Source: CAZHWT01 sp964536215
Lineage (GTDB): Bacteria; Patescibacteriota; CAZHWT01
Direction: 5' to 3'
NCBI GenBank assembly: GCA_964536215.1
Contig: CAZHWT010000002.1
Coordinates: 29,703-93,702 of the forward strand
DNA: 64,000 nucleotides
Part shown: piece after piece, positions 31,961-40,360 of the stretch
Numbering within the stretch: the stretch's first letter is position 1
How the letters are laid out: the number at the start of each line of letters is the position of its first letter
The notes under the pieces: model-generated
The model's input: the letters and a program-made list of their open reading frames with translations, nothing else
Database searches by the model: none
Told to the model about the DNA's origin: nothing
Program-made: the position numbers and the translations under genes

Positions 31961-32160
31961 GTTCTCAACAATCAGCAGCCAAGCTCAAAATCTAGTACGC
32001 ACACGTGTACGTACTAACCTAGAAGCAGCTGAGAAGTATAAAAAAATCATACGCCTCTCCCAGCCGGTTTCTTCTACCAAATCTAAACTCTTAGCCATTG
32101 GGTAGTAACAGGCAGACTAGATGTTCCGAGATAACTATCTAGTAGATAGTACATTTCACA
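31961..32160 (+). repeat. Structured dispersed repeat, copy with compensatory changes
   Basis: Starts ACAATCAGCAGCCAAGCTCA, contains TACGCACACGTGTACGTAC and AGAAGCAGCTGAGAAGTATA. The terminal stem reads CTATCT-AG-TAGATAG instead of CCACCT-GG-AAGGTGG, so paired bases changed together. Confidence 0.75.
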
Positions 32161-32162
32161 AA

Positions 32163-32191
32163 TTGACAGTAACCTATAGTGTATGTATAAT
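32163..32191 (+). promoter_or_regulatory. Promoter with CCTATAGT in the spacer
   Basis: TTGACA, 17 bp containing ACCTATAGT, and TATAAT. It is nearly a consensus sigma70 promoter. Confidence 0.75.
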
Positions 32192-32232
32192 GCACTAGTT
32201 GCATTTGTTACCAACAAAAGGAGAAGTAAGTG

Positions 32233-32547
32233 ATGAATGACTTTCCTATCGCTGTACAGAATGCAGTTGATGCGACAAAAGAGCTGTGGAGACTGGCACG
32301 CAAATTCAAATCAAAGCAAGACAGGTTGGACAAGATTTACGCAAAAGCAGCTCGCGGCGAACGGCTTATTGAGACAGATTGGAGAGACCTGCTCAATATC
32401 CAAGATTCGATGGCCAGATATATCGCATATCGAGACGCCGTCAAGACTATTATTGGCGATGAAATACTAACCGATGTCGCCAATGAGTTAGGCTTAGCAG
32501 AGACGAATATCCCAGAAGATATGTGGGGAATGCTCGGCAAATTGTGA
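32233..32547 (+). CDS. Small helical hypothetical protein
   Basis: A 104 aa all-helical protein starting MNDFPIAVQNAVDATKEL. AAAGGAG lies 9 nt upstream of the ATG; a GTG three bases earlier is possible. Its core (NIQDSMARYIAYRDAVKTII) is amphipathic. No family is recognised. It is read from a near-consensus promoter at 32163 directly downstream of a structured repeat and ends at a clear terminator. Confidence 0.65.
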   Translation: MNDFPIAVQNAVDATKELWRLARKFKSKQDRLDKIYAKAARGERLIETDWRDLLNIQDSMARYIAYRDAVKTIIGDEILTDVANELGLAETNIPEDMWGMLGKL

Positions 32548-32592
32548 TTAAAACATCGAAAAAGAGAGTTCTCCTACAACCACCTTCACTTG

Positions 32593-32622
32593 CAGCCAGG
32601 CCATTGTGCCTGGCTGTTTCTA
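32593..32622 (+). terminator. Intrinsic terminator
   Basis: CAGCCAGGC pairs with GCCTGGCTG, followed by TTTCT. Confidence 0.75.
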
Positions 32623-32636
32623 GCTGCTTTCTCTCT

Positions 32637-32668
32637 CAAATAAATATCCATTTAAATAGCCATTTATC
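32637..32668. repeat. ATTTAAAT dispersed repeat, copy 4
   Basis: AATATCCATTTAAATAGCC, nearly identical to copy 3 at 24415. Confidence 0.6.
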
Positions 32669-32744
32669 TCATTATCCTTTCAACCAAAATAAAAAGCTGG
32701 CCAGATAGCGAACAGTAAGCAAATTATAACACTTCATTCCCAAC

Positions 32745-32905
32745 ATCCATAGGCAGGCGCAAAACTAAGTACGTACACATGTACGTACACGTTTACGTAC
32801 CAACCTAGAAGCAGCTGATTAGTGTAAACAAAACCATACATCTGCCCCGTGATTAGTTTAGCAGGCAGACTAGGTGTTCTGAGTAAGTGCCTGGAAGGTG
32901 GTGAA
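32745..32905 (+). repeat. Structured dispersed repeat, full copy
   Basis: CATAGGCAGGCGCAAAAC, the 32-bp GTACGTAC block (32769-32800), AGAAGCAGCTGATTAGTG, then GGCAGACTAGGTGTTCTGAG and CCTGGAAGGTGGT. The middle is shortened compared with the 30842 copy. Confidence 0.72.
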
Positions 32906-33102
32906 TACTATAGCTGCGCTTGCATCCCATAAGTAGACCGAGGAATGCCAGTCCAGTTGCTAAACAGTAGATCTTTACTATATAAGCTATTTATGCTCGA
33001 CTTTAAACTGGGGAGGAAGGAGTCTAACGCAATCAAGAAGAGCGGGGTGCAATAGAAGCTCTGGTATAACGCCAGAGCTTCATAGTGCAATTCAACCTCA
33101 GC

Positions 33103-33342
33103 TTAGTGCTTGGTATCTTTTGGAGGGTTAGGATCCTTTGCCGGTTTTACTGTGTCGCTATCGCGAATAGGTCCTTTTGGACTGTGAATTCTCACTTCGC
33201 CTCCACCAGAATTAGCAGCCAATCGCTTGGCATCCACCTCTGCTTGACGTTGTGTTTGAGCATGGCTTGAAGCTCGAGAAGAGCCTTCTCGCTTTGCATC
33301 CCATCCACCTTTGGGGTTATGAGTTACGTGATAGTTTGCCAT
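33103..33342 (-). CDS. DUF2188 protein
   Basis: A 79 aa protein of the DUF2188 family: MANYHVTHNPKGGWDAKREG, then the SHAQTQRQAEVDAKRLA helix, and GGGEVRIHSPKGPIRDSDTV, which is the family hallmark. Its ATG overlaps the stop of the upstream DUF3892 gene (TAATG), so the two are translationally coupled. DUF2188 genes are common small accessory genes with no established function. Confidence 0.92.
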   Translation of the reverse strand: MANYHVTHNPKGGWDAKREGSSRASSHAQTQRQAEVDAKRLAANSGGGEVRIHSPKGPIRDSDTVKPAKDPNPPKDTKH

Positions 33343-33650
33343 TACTTTGCACTCCATCGACAAGCGCGTAGGCTATCTAAGTTATTATCGGTAGTGGCAT
33401 CTGGAGACGACTTAATAATTCTGCGGCCACAGTTATCACAATTAACCGAGACAACCTTTGCAGTTGTACCGGTGCGCGATCCAACAGTGTAAAACGAATC
33501 GCCATTATCTATCGCGCTTAATACCTGAGACAAAGACAGCCGTCTGGCAGCATTGTCAGGGGCATCTCCGACGCCCACAGTTACGATGTGCGCATGAGTA
33601 GTTGGCTCATTGATTGGTTCTTGGTTTGTACAGACAATTCTGTAGGTCAT
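33342..33650 (-). CDS. DUF3892 protein
   Basis: A 102 aa protein with AAGGAG 7-8 nt before its ATG. It carries the DUF3892 pattern: MTYRIVCTNQEP, then HAHIVTVGVGD, a LSLSQVLSAIDNGDSFYTVG core, and a C-terminal CDNCGRRIIKSSPDATTDNN with a Cys pair. It is paired with DUF2188 in a two-gene unit with overlapping stop and start codons. The pairing suggests a joint, unknown role. Confidence 0.88.
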   Translation of the reverse strand: MTYRIVCTNQEPINEPTTHAHIVTVGVGDAPDNAARRLSLSQVLSAIDNGDSFYTVGSRTGTTAKVVSVNCDNCGRRIIKSSPDATTDNNLDSLRACRWSAK

Positions 33651-33759
33651 AAAATATCTCCTTAATTAATGTAATCCATTGACTTTTAGGCCTACAGATT
33701 GTATTATACAAGCATAGGCCTATAATATTTGGTATCATCCTTTATTATTGGTTCACGAA

Positions 33760-33787
33760 CCACGAGATTGTCGTCTCGTGGTTCTTC
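33760..33787. terminator. Perfect hairpin between genes
   Basis: GAACCACGAGA and TCTCGTGGTTC form an 11-bp stem. The T run is weak in both directions. Confidence 0.5.
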
Positions 33788-33799
33788 AGTTATAGGTAG

Positions 33800-34213
33800 T
33801 CATATCGCGCTCACCTCCTCAGATTGTTTTTCCTTTAAATAGATAATATACAAATCCCCTTCTCCTTCTAGCCCTGCTTCTGAAAGCGGCTTTTTCTCGT
33901 AATCATATCGACCGGCATATTTTTTCGTGTTTATCCTGTTTGCCTTAAAGAAGCTATTGGCCAAGATGTGCCCGCCATAGTTAGAGCTTTTAGTAATAGC
34001 TATCCTACCTTGTTCGTCTTCGCTATTAGTAAACATGACCCCAATAGCATTCAGGTTGCTGTCGTAGTATAGTACCCCAAATTTGTAGCTATCAATATAA
34101 TTCTGTTTGTAAAATTGGGTAGGGAAACCTACGGCTCTATTTCGAGTGATAGTAATACGGTCTTCGAACCGCTTCCCTACAGCCGTAAAACGTTGAAAGT
34201 TAAAATTACTCAT
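33800..34213 (-). CDS. Hypothetical protein
   Basis: A 137 aa protein starting MSNFNFQRFTAVGKRFED. It has a beta-rich layout (RITITRNRAVGFPTQFY, then YKFGVLYYDSNLNAIGVMFT) with a C-terminal IIYLKEKQSEE strand. I recognise it only as resembling conserved hypothetical proteins of 130-140 aa found in phage and plasmid regions. It lacks a clear ribosome-binding site (AAGTAAATC before the ATG). Confidence 0.6.
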   Translation of the reverse strand: MSNFNFQRFTAVGKRFEDRITITRNRAVGFPTQFYKQNYIDSYKFGVLYYDSNLNAIGVMFTNSEDEQGRIAITKSSNYGGHILANSFFKANRINTKKYAGRYDYEKKPLSEAGLEGEGDLYIIYLKEKQSEEVSAI

Positions 34214-34961
34214 GATTTACTTGTACACCCTGAAAGTAAGATATGTCAAGTATGTACAAAAAGTAATGTGGAACTTTGGAACATTATTTAACTGGAGGTA
34301 GATATAGATTCGGAATCCCGTTGCAGCAAAAACTTAGCTAATCGTCTAGTAACACAGATCGGGTGTCTGAAGCTATCCAAATCTTAAGCAAAATGTACCT
34401 CAATCGATTAAAGCGTAGAAGATTCTAAATGCACGACCGAATTGATGTTAAAGAGAAAGACAAACCGGAGCAACTATGTAATAAATAATCTTTTGGTAGA
34501 AACATTAATATTAAATGCGACTGATTCAGAATAATCGGTTGATGCCCTACTGTTGTGGTAAGAACGAAAAAAATCCGCTCAATCGACCGAAATGCAGTGT
34601 GACTAGGCTAAGATTATTGGGTTAAATAGCAGCTACTTTAAAAATTAACTCCGGCTTCATCAAAATCATTCTTCAACAGAGTTTCTAGCTTGAAAATTAA
34701 ACTTATCTGCCATCTAGTTGCCGAATAAGTTCCGTGCAGGCCCATAGCTCTCAATCGTCCTACACCCAATTATGCGCTCTGTGGAGATGACGGGAGTCGA
34801 ACCCGTTCCTCTCTCTTGATAAGAGAGTGATCTAACCGCTAATTCTACATCCCCACAGAGACCACAATTCATCTGTCTACAATCTTACCTATAGTACCAT
34901 AAACAAACCCGAATAGCCGACAGGCGAGCAAACAAATGATGTGAGCTAAACCATCACTTAA
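34214..34961. other. 748-bp stretch with one tRNA-like gene
   Basis: Apart from the tRNA-like gene at 34782-34854, I see no gene. The 34250-34740 part is AT-rich, with many stops in all frames. Confidence 0.6.
34782..34854 (-). tRNA. Atypical tRNA-like gene, apparent anticodon AUC
   Basis: The minus strand folds into a 73-nt cloverleaf: acceptor GGGGATG/CATCTCC, anticodon stem CTCTC/GAGAG with loop TTATCAA, and T arm ACGGG-TTCGACT-CCCGT. The loop gives anticodon ATC (Asp codon GAU), which is very unusual since A34 is normally limited to tRNA-Arg, and bacterial tRNA-Asp has GUC and G73. The D stem is weak (one mismatch, one wobble). No CCA is encoded, unlike the other tRNAs here. The acceptor stem continues for six more pairs into the flanks (CTCTGT/ACAGAG). 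It could be a degenerate or specialised tRNA. Confidence 0.55.
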
Positions 34962-35612
34962 TCAAGATTGCTGCTTGCCTTCAGCTTGTTTCAGTTTGAC
35001 AGTCTCAATAATCTGTTGGCAATAGTCACAAATAATAGCGCAACACTCACCAGTAAGATTAATAGAGACAGTCTTATGGTTATGCTTAAAAGAATGGTGG
35101 CCAATTGTAAAATCCACCATTCTAGCAGAAGAACCCTCGTCCTGTTCTCCCGAAACTCTACCTGCGTACAAAATGCTAGCGGAATTAGGATGGACAAATT
35201 CACTCAGTTGGTCGTAAGAACTTCGCAAATTTGGATGCGCATTAGTAGCCTTATCGATACAGGTCAATATGTTTACAGACTGCGCCTCACTACCTGGCTC
35301 TCTCGAGCCATACAAGAATATATTAAAAACCTCAGCAGAGCTAGCGGTTTTTACCTTGTCCAGAGCATAGTACACAAGACCAACAGTCTCCAATAAACCT
35401 CGTATAATTGCGAAAGAGGTCAATGGTCTATTACTCTCAATCGACCAGATAGCTGATTCAGTCAACTCTTGAGTCCTGTTCAAAACACCAGTAACAAAAA
35501 CTGTATGGGGATAGATTTTTCCTGTATCAGCAAAAAGCACTAATCCAGTATCAGTCAATTTTGGCAAAAGGTTTTTGAGCTGTTCAATGTCGGTATAGCT
35601 AACTTGATCCAT
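34962..35612 (-). CDS. Hypothetical protein coupled to the restriction-modification gene
   Basis: A 216 aa helical protein starting MDQVSYTDIEQLKNLLPK. Its ATG overlaps the end of the type IIG gene by 14 bp, with AAGGAG 4-5 nt upstream inside that gene, so they form an operon. The part RGLLETVGLVYYALDKV and later YDQLSEFVHPNSASILY is like DUF5677/AbiV-type helical proteins that recur in defence islands. A role as regulator or accessory of the restriction-modification enzyme is inferred from context only. Confidence 0.72.
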   Translation of the reverse strand: MDQVSYTDIEQLKNLLPKLTDTGLVLFADTGKIYPHTVFVTGVLNRTQELTESAIWSIESNRPLTSFAIIRGLLETVGLVYYALDKVKTASSAEVFNIFLYGSREPGSEAQSVNILTCIDKATNAHPNLRSSYDQLSEFVHPNSASILYAGRVSGEQDEGSSARMVDFTIGHHSFKHNHKTVSINLTGECCAIICDYCQQIIETVKLKQAEGKQQS

Positions 35613-38334
35613 CTCGCTCCTTATATTTATTAAACAATAATGCCACTCTTTCCGCGTCGTCGGCGAAAGGTTTCTTGCGGTAGAGTTTGTCTATGGCTTT
35701 ATCTAGGCTTTTGTGGGCCTTGAGGAGGTCGGGGGGCATGGTTAGGGGGTCGTAGAGGTCAGCTAGGGTGCTGTTAGGGTAATTGCCGCGAGTGGCTAGG
35801 ATGGCTTGAGCTAAGGTTTCTATCTCTGATTTTTGGTCCTCAGTTACGTTTTCCGGCCAGACGAAGTTGTTGTAAACAATATCTTTGGAATATTGATAAT
35901 CGCTCTTTAGCCGGCCCGTGACCGCCCTTGTCCAAGACATGTGCATCCCAGATGTAAGTACAGCAAACTCGTACAGATTCGCATGATCAACCAATCTCAA
36001 TTTATTACTACAAAGCACATCAGGGCCAAGGAATTGTATGGGTATGTAATTTCTGCGTTCTGAGGATACTTCAGGAAGAGCAATGTAGTTTGACTTCGAA
36101 ATAAATCGGGTATGAAATCGAGTGGGATAATCTGCAATCTTTCTAGTAGAAGAACTTGGGCTAGATAAGCGATACTGTCTAACGGCCTCAATACGCTTTA
36201 AGACATGCGGCATGGTCTTGAGTTCGGAAGGGCTTGCTTCGTCCAAATATAAATACCACCTCTCAATCCCATTCAAGAACTCAACCCCGCCCAACCATCG
36301 CTTGAAGAACTTCTCAGCATTGAGCTCTAGTTGTAAAAATTCCGCTTTCTCCTGGGGGGTAAACAAATAATTGCCGCCATCGATAGGCTTATTCCCCGAT
36401 ACCATAACTGGCACATCGCAAATTGGCTTGCTTCGACTCTGAATAAGCACATCAGGTGCGTTAACCAGATAGGGATTAATGTGCTCTACTGATTGTTCTA
36501 CAGCCTCGCCACGAATATCTGGGTAGTCAAAAATATATTTATCTTTGGCTTGATGAGAATCTTTGGAAAAGCCGATGATCACACAGTAGACAGCCGCCAC
36601 ACCTTTGGCATCGTTGGTCCACTTAAACGTTCGGTGAGCAAAATTAATGGCAATATGTAGGTCAAATAGATACTTCCATAGAATACCGACCTGCTCGCCC
36701 TGAGTAATCGAATTAGTCGACACCAAAGCAGCTCGAACGGCTGGATTACTATCCATCATTCGGGCAGCCTTAGCGTACCACGCGCTGACAAAATCCAAAA
36801 CTCCCACCTTATCTTGCCCATTAAAAACCGCCTTTACCTCATCCCTCTGCGTTTGAGACATAATCTTAGCTCCAATAAACGGCGGGTTACCTATAATAAA
36901 GTCTAACTTTTGTGGCTCTATGACTTCGGTCCAATCCTGCTGCAGCGCATTAGCATTCACAATATTAGCGCTCTTAGTCAGCGGCAACCGCTTAAAGGTG
37001 GAACCGGACAACTGGCTAAATTCCATGTTCATCTGGTGGTCGGTTAGCCATAGTGCGGTTTGGGCGATGAGGGCGGGGAATTCTTCGATTTCTATCCCGT
37101 TCATTTGGTCCACATTAACCCGCACCCTAGACCCCACTCCCTCCAACCCACTAGCATCAAAAATATTCCCCTTATCCTTGTATAACAAATCAATCACCTT
37201 ATGCTCCAACCGTCGCAACTCCCGATAAGTAATCACCAAAAAATTCCCACTCCCACACGCCGGATCCAAAAACGTCAACCCAGCCAGCTTATCGTGAAAC
37301 TCCGCCAATTTAGCCTTACTCCGCTTAACCCGGGCAAACTCCTCATACAACCCATCCAAAAATAACGGCTTAATTACCTTAAGAATATTAGCCTCCGACG
37401 TATAATGAGCTCCCAAATTACGCCGCTCCGCCTCATCCATAACTCCCTGGAACATACTGCCAAAAATAGCCGGCGACACCTTACTCCAATCCAGACGCAT
37501 CGCCATCAACACCTGCTGTCGCATATCCGACCTAAACGACGGCGTTCGTAAACTCTCGGCAAACAACCCACCATTTATATACGGAAAACTAGCCAAATCC
37601 TGGTCCAGCGAACTCTGCCGTTGATCCTCTGGTGTCCGCAGCACCTCAAAAAACTCCCGCATCCGACTACCGAAATCCGACCCATCCGGGGCTGTTCGCC
37701 GCTCCAAATACTCCTCCAGACTCTTGCGAGCAAAAATCCCCGCATCGTCAGCAAAAAAGCAGAACACCAACCGCACCAGCAATAACTCCAAATCGTGCCC
37801 AGTATAATTATCCTCCCGCAAGGCATTATGTAGCCGAGCCATAGCCTCCGCCGCCTGCCGGTTAACCGGCTCCTCCTCGGCCAACTGCCGACTCTGCTGT
37901 CCCACCAAAAAGCCAAACAACCGCACCTGCTTAGGCAAGTCGGCTAAGACAAACTCTGTCTCCGCCTTAGACTCCAAATCAATAAACCGGAAAGTAGCAA
38001 AATCGCTCACCACAATCCCTAGCGGCAAATCCGCATCTGGCATATTAGGCAAATAATCATAGGCCTGAACCTTAGCATCGCCCAAATCTCGACCGCCCGA
38101 CTTCTGCTCCGCTAACAACTTACCCGGCCAGAACAAATCAATAAACCCCTGCTGACCGCCGGACTTCTTAATCGCGTATTCAAAAAAGGCTCCATGCCGC
38201 CGCCTATCCACCCCAAACACATCCAAAAATTCCGACCAAAACGACTGTGACTCCCCCTTCTCGTACGTCTCGCCCGCCCACCGAGAGGCAAAAGCTACCG
38301 CACGTGATTCAATTTCATTCCAGGAAAGAGGCAT
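35599..38334 (-). CDS. Type IIG (MmeI-like) restriction-modification enzyme
   Basis: A 911 aa single-chain protein. Residues 1-110 hold a PD-(D/E)xK nuclease (D66 ... E76-Q-K78 in IDLFWPGKLLAEQK). Residues 230-340 are the helical connector. The gamma-class N6-adenine methyltransferase follows with motif I FLDPACGSGNFL (about residue 353) and motif IV IIGNPPF (about residue 480). The C-terminal 300 residues are the target-recognition domain and a conserved tail (ENVTEDQKSEIETLAQAIL, then LADLYDPLTMP). This is the complete MmeI/type IIG layout: it should both modify one strand and cut near the site. Site specificity cannot be read here. Confidence 0.93.
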   Translation of the reverse strand: MPLSWNEIESRAVAFASRWAGETYEKGESQSFWSEFLDVFGVDRRRHGAFFEYAIKKSGGQQGFIDLFWPGKLLAEQKSGGRDLGDAKVQAYDYLPNMPDADLPLGIVVSDFATFRFIDLESKAETEFVLADLPKQVRLFGFLVGQQSRQLAEEEPVNRQAAEAMARLHNALREDNYTGHDLELLLVRLVFCFFADDAGIFARKSLEEYLERRTAPDGSDFGSRMREFFEVLRTPEDQRQSSLDQDLASFPYINGGLFAESLRTPSFRSDMRQQVLMAMRLDWSKVSPAIFGSMFQGVMDEAERRNLGAHYTSEANILKVIKPLFLDGLYEEFARVKRSKAKLAEFHDKLAGLTFLDPACGSGNFLVITYRELRRLEHKVIDLLYKDKGNIFDASGLEGVGSRVRVNVDQMNGIEIEEFPALIAQTALWLTDHQMNMEFSQLSGSTFKRLPLTKSANIVNANALQQDWTEVIEPQKLDFIIGNPPFIGAKIMSQTQRDEVKAVFNGQDKVGVLDFVSAWYAKAARMMDSNPAVRAALVSTNSITQGEQVGILWKYLFDLHIAINFAHRTFKWTNDAKGVAAVYCVIIGFSKDSHQAKDKYIFDYPDIRGEAVEQSVEHINPYLVNAPDVLIQSRSKPICDVPVMVSGNKPIDGGNYLFTPQEKAEFLQLELNAEKFFKRWLGGVEFLNGIERWYLYLDEASPSELKTMPHVLKRIEAVRQYRLSSPSSSTRKIADYPTRFHTRFISKSNYIALPEVSSERRNYIPIQFLGPDVLCSNKLRLVDHANLYEFAVLTSGMHMSWTRAVTGRLKSDYQYSKDIVYNNFVWPENVTEDQKSEIETLAQAILATRGNYPNSTLADLYDPLTMPPDLLKAHKSLDKAIDKLYRKKPFADDAERVALLFNKYKERDGSS

Positions 38335-38352
38335 AGTTTTGTTATTAGTTAT

Positions 38353-38396
38353 TTCCGCCAGAGGCGGACTATCGGGTTACTTTCCGCCAGAGGCGG
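38353..38396. repeat. Tandem TCCGCC palindromes
   Basis: TCCGCCAGAGGCGGA occurs twice, 28 bp apart, just upstream of the type IIG gene start. Confidence 0.6.
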
Positions 38397-38588
38397 ACAG
38401 GAGTTACTTGGTTAGCCTGTGGTTGATGATTTATGGTTTTGTTATTCGCCCTAGCTGCCTCGCACCCTTGCCGTCTAGCACCTTGCCACAAATTATACAC
38501 CTCAGATAACCGCCCCCGCCACTCCAGACCATAATTACTACCACCCAAAAGTTGACTAAGGACACTATTTAATGTAGCGTATAGACAC

Positions 38589-38636
38589 AAAAAGACTTTC
38601 GGCATGTAGTTTTTAAGCTACCCCGCGGAAGGTCTT
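38589..38636. terminator. Bidirectional terminator-like hairpin
   Basis: AAAAAGACTTTC pairs with GGAAGGTCTTTTTT, with an inner GTAG/CTAC stem; T runs exist on both strands. Confidence 0.7.
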
Positions 38637-38847
38637 TTTTATTGCTATTCTACTGGGAACACTGACATAAAGTCCCGCCTGTCCCCTCTTTGAGAAACCT
38701 TCACTTGGACACAGAAATTAATAGCTCTTATAAGTTTAGTCTAGTAGAGGAAAGTTAGCTGACATGTTCTCGTTATTGAATCCTCAGTCCATAATTATCG
38801 GCATGCCTGAGGCTATTAATTATTTGGCAGAGAGGAATAAATCCTGT

Positions 38848-38885
38848 AAAAAAAGAGAAAGGGTAGTCAAAAGCGACTACCCTTT
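38848..38885 (-). terminator. Intrinsic terminator of the 38890-39360 gene
   Basis: AAAGGGTAGTC pairs with GACTACCCTTT; on the minus strand CTCTTTTTTT follows. Confidence 0.9.
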
Positions 38886-38889
38886 TAAC

Positions 38890-39360
38890 TTACGCGTCGA
38901 ACGTATGTAAGCGTGATGCTTGCCTAATGGTCTGGCTTGCAGCCTCGTGATCGCGCAGAGCTTTGTCTAATCTCTCCTCCAGACCGACCTTGATGTCGCT
39001 AAGTTCATCTTTGAACTCAGCTACAACATCATTCATTCCCGGTATCAATACCAGCTTTGTTACAATACTCGCGTTGAGGGGTGTAAAAAGCGGGGCCAGA
39101 AAGAAGGCTTGTTGAGGTCTGGGCTCTTCAGATTCATCTAGGCCACTCTTCCACAACACATTCAGTACGGCGCGAAGCTGCGCAGTTGTGATGAACTTTG
39201 GCTCGGCTGGAGGATCGATGCCAAAGACTTCGCGGAACTCGCCCGCATACTTCGCCCGCTGACGATCTTTCATCTGCTTGTCCCTCCTTTGTGCAGCGAA
39301 CAGACCTAGGCCGCCAACGAAAATCCCACTAAGCGCGATAGCTGTTTTTTGGCGCACCAT
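38890..39360 (-). CDS. Membrane-anchored hypothetical protein
   Basis: A 156 aa protein starting MVRQKTAIALSGIFVGGLGL. The N-terminus is a short signal anchor (residues 6-21), followed by a basic helix, a Pro-rich FGIDPPAEPKFIT segment and a helical C-terminus. The ATG at 39360 is set by GGAAGG 8 nt upstream. Its promoter is TTGTGC-17-TATAGT at about 39400-39428. No family is recognised. Confidence 0.62.
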   Translation of the reverse strand: MVRQKTAIALSGIFVGGLGLFAAQRRDKQMKDRQRAKYAGEFREVFGIDPPAEPKFITTAQLRAVLNVLWKSGLDESEEPRPQQAFFLAPLFTPLNASIVTKLVLIPGMNDVVAEFKDELSDIKVGLEERLDKALRDHEAASQTIRQASRLHTFDA

Positions 39361-39687
39361 TGTGCCCACCTTCCTTAAGTACCAGCGAATCCGACTGCCG
39401 TACTATACAACATAAAAATAGACAGCACAACTGTCATAGGTCGCGATGGCTATGTATATAATATTAGCCAATAGGAGTTACGAATACGGGATCGAACTAT
39501 ATACATAAATACAGATTAGTCCAAGCGGAGTAAATCCCTATTTATAGCAATTCCATATCAGATATGAACATCTCTGGTCATAATATCGCGGTAGGCACTA
39601 GGTAATAGACAGATTGGTATTGATGATAGCCCCAAAACGTTTAAAAGCCGCGCTGTGTAGGAATGTACAGCGCGGCTTGGTGTATCC
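39361..39687. other. 327-bp intergenic stretch
   Basis: Contains the promoter of the 38890-39360 gene and the terminator of the 39688-40167 gene. Nothing else is seen. Confidence 0.5.
39642..39678 (-). terminator. Intrinsic terminator
   Basis: AAGCCGCGCTGT pairs with ACAGCGCGGCTT; on the minus strand TTAAACG follows. Confidence 0.8.
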
Positions 39688-40167
39688 TCACCCGTGAAGA
39701 TAACGATGGTTACTCAGGAATGCCAGTCTGTCTTTGCTTGCCACTATTGCCAATAGTTGCCAAGCGGTAATAATGCCGCGATAAGCAGCAGTGGCTACGA
39801 GTAGTCCAATAAGCGTACCGGCGTAGTGGTTTGCCGTAAACGCAAATGGAATTATAGCTAGGTAGAGATCTGGTCGAGGCCTTTCATCTGTAACCTGATC
39901 ACTCCAGGTATCCATGTCACCCATTCTCCACCTTGCTAGAATTGCATCAGGCAGCATGGTAGTTATAGCCGTAAGCAGCAGGGCAATTTCGTCCACTTGC
40001 GCCGTCCGGAACAAAGCGTCATGGTACAGCCAGTAGCCTGGGATCCAGGCTCGTCGCATAACCAAAGCAGCTTCGCCTGGTTCAAAGCTACGGCGCTGAC
40101 ATCGGATATAACCAAGGTTACCAGCTATGCCCACCGTCAAAGCCAGACCTAATAAAAGAACAGTCAT
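39688..40167 (-). CDS. Membrane hypothetical protein
   Basis: A 159 aa protein with GGTGGAGAG before its ATG. Hydrophobic segments are VLLLGLALTVGIAGNLGYI at the N-terminus, IALLLTAITTMLPDAIL in the middle, and LAIIPFAFTANHYAGTLIGL plus the last 40 residues, so three or four membrane helices are likely. A charged loop (RMGDMDTWSDQVTDERPRP) lies between. No family is recognised. Confidence 0.65.
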   Translation of the reverse strand: MTVLLLGLALTVGIAGNLGYIRCQRRSFEPGEAALVMRRAWIPGYWLYHDALFRTAQVDEIALLLTAITTMLPDAILARWRMGDMDTWSDQVTDERPRPDLYLAIIPFAFTANHYAGTLIGLLVATAAYRGIITAWQLLAIVASKDRLAFLSNHRYLHG

Positions 40168-40319
40168 CTCTCCACCTCTTCACTAATACGTCTCTTGAGG
40201 GTTTGATTATATATCAGAAGCTCTAATAAAACAATTATAGGCCCAGACAGCGGAAGCTGTGGAGTTAGGAGTAAGGAGTTGCGAGTTGTGAGAAAGACTA
40301 ATCAAAAAGTACGTATTCG

Positions 40320-40348
40320 CAAAAGGCGACGCGTTTTAGCGTCGCCTT
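40320..40348 (-). terminator. Intrinsic terminator of the DUF3841 gene
   Basis: AAGGCGACGC pairs with GCGTCGCCTT; on the minus strand TTTGCG follows. Confidence 0.8.
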
Positions 40349-40360
40349 AGTGCCCATTAC

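Larger units (their letters stand above)
32548..33102. other. 555-bp repeat-rich intergenic stretch
   Basis: It contains a terminator (32593-32622), an ATTTAAAT repeat (about 32637-32668), a full structured repeat (32745-32905) and a GAAGCTCTGG/CCAGAGCTTC hairpin (33054-33079) that may end the next minus-strand gene. No gene is seen. Confidence 0.6.
38335..38889. other. 555-bp intergenic stretch with short palindromes
   Basis: It contains two copies of TTCCGCCAGAGGCGGA (about 38353-38368 and 38380-38396), a bidirectional terminator-like hairpin (38589-38636) and a minus-strand terminator (38848-38885). A minus-strand open frame at 38369-38605 is not supported. Confidence 0.55.

Noticed and set aside
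30022..32905. CRISPR array
   Set aside because: The repeats here are 130-210 bp, diverged and separated by genes; there are no 24-40 bp identical repeats with regular spacers and no cas genes.
24460..38334. Integrated prophage
   Set aside because: No integrase, terminase, capsid or tail genes are seen, and the phage-holin-family gene at 62 kb is a chromosomal type without lysis partners.
38369..38605. Minus-strand frame of 78 codons before the type IIG gene
   Set aside because: It runs across the tandem TCCGCC palindromes and a terminator-like hairpin, with no ribosome-binding site.
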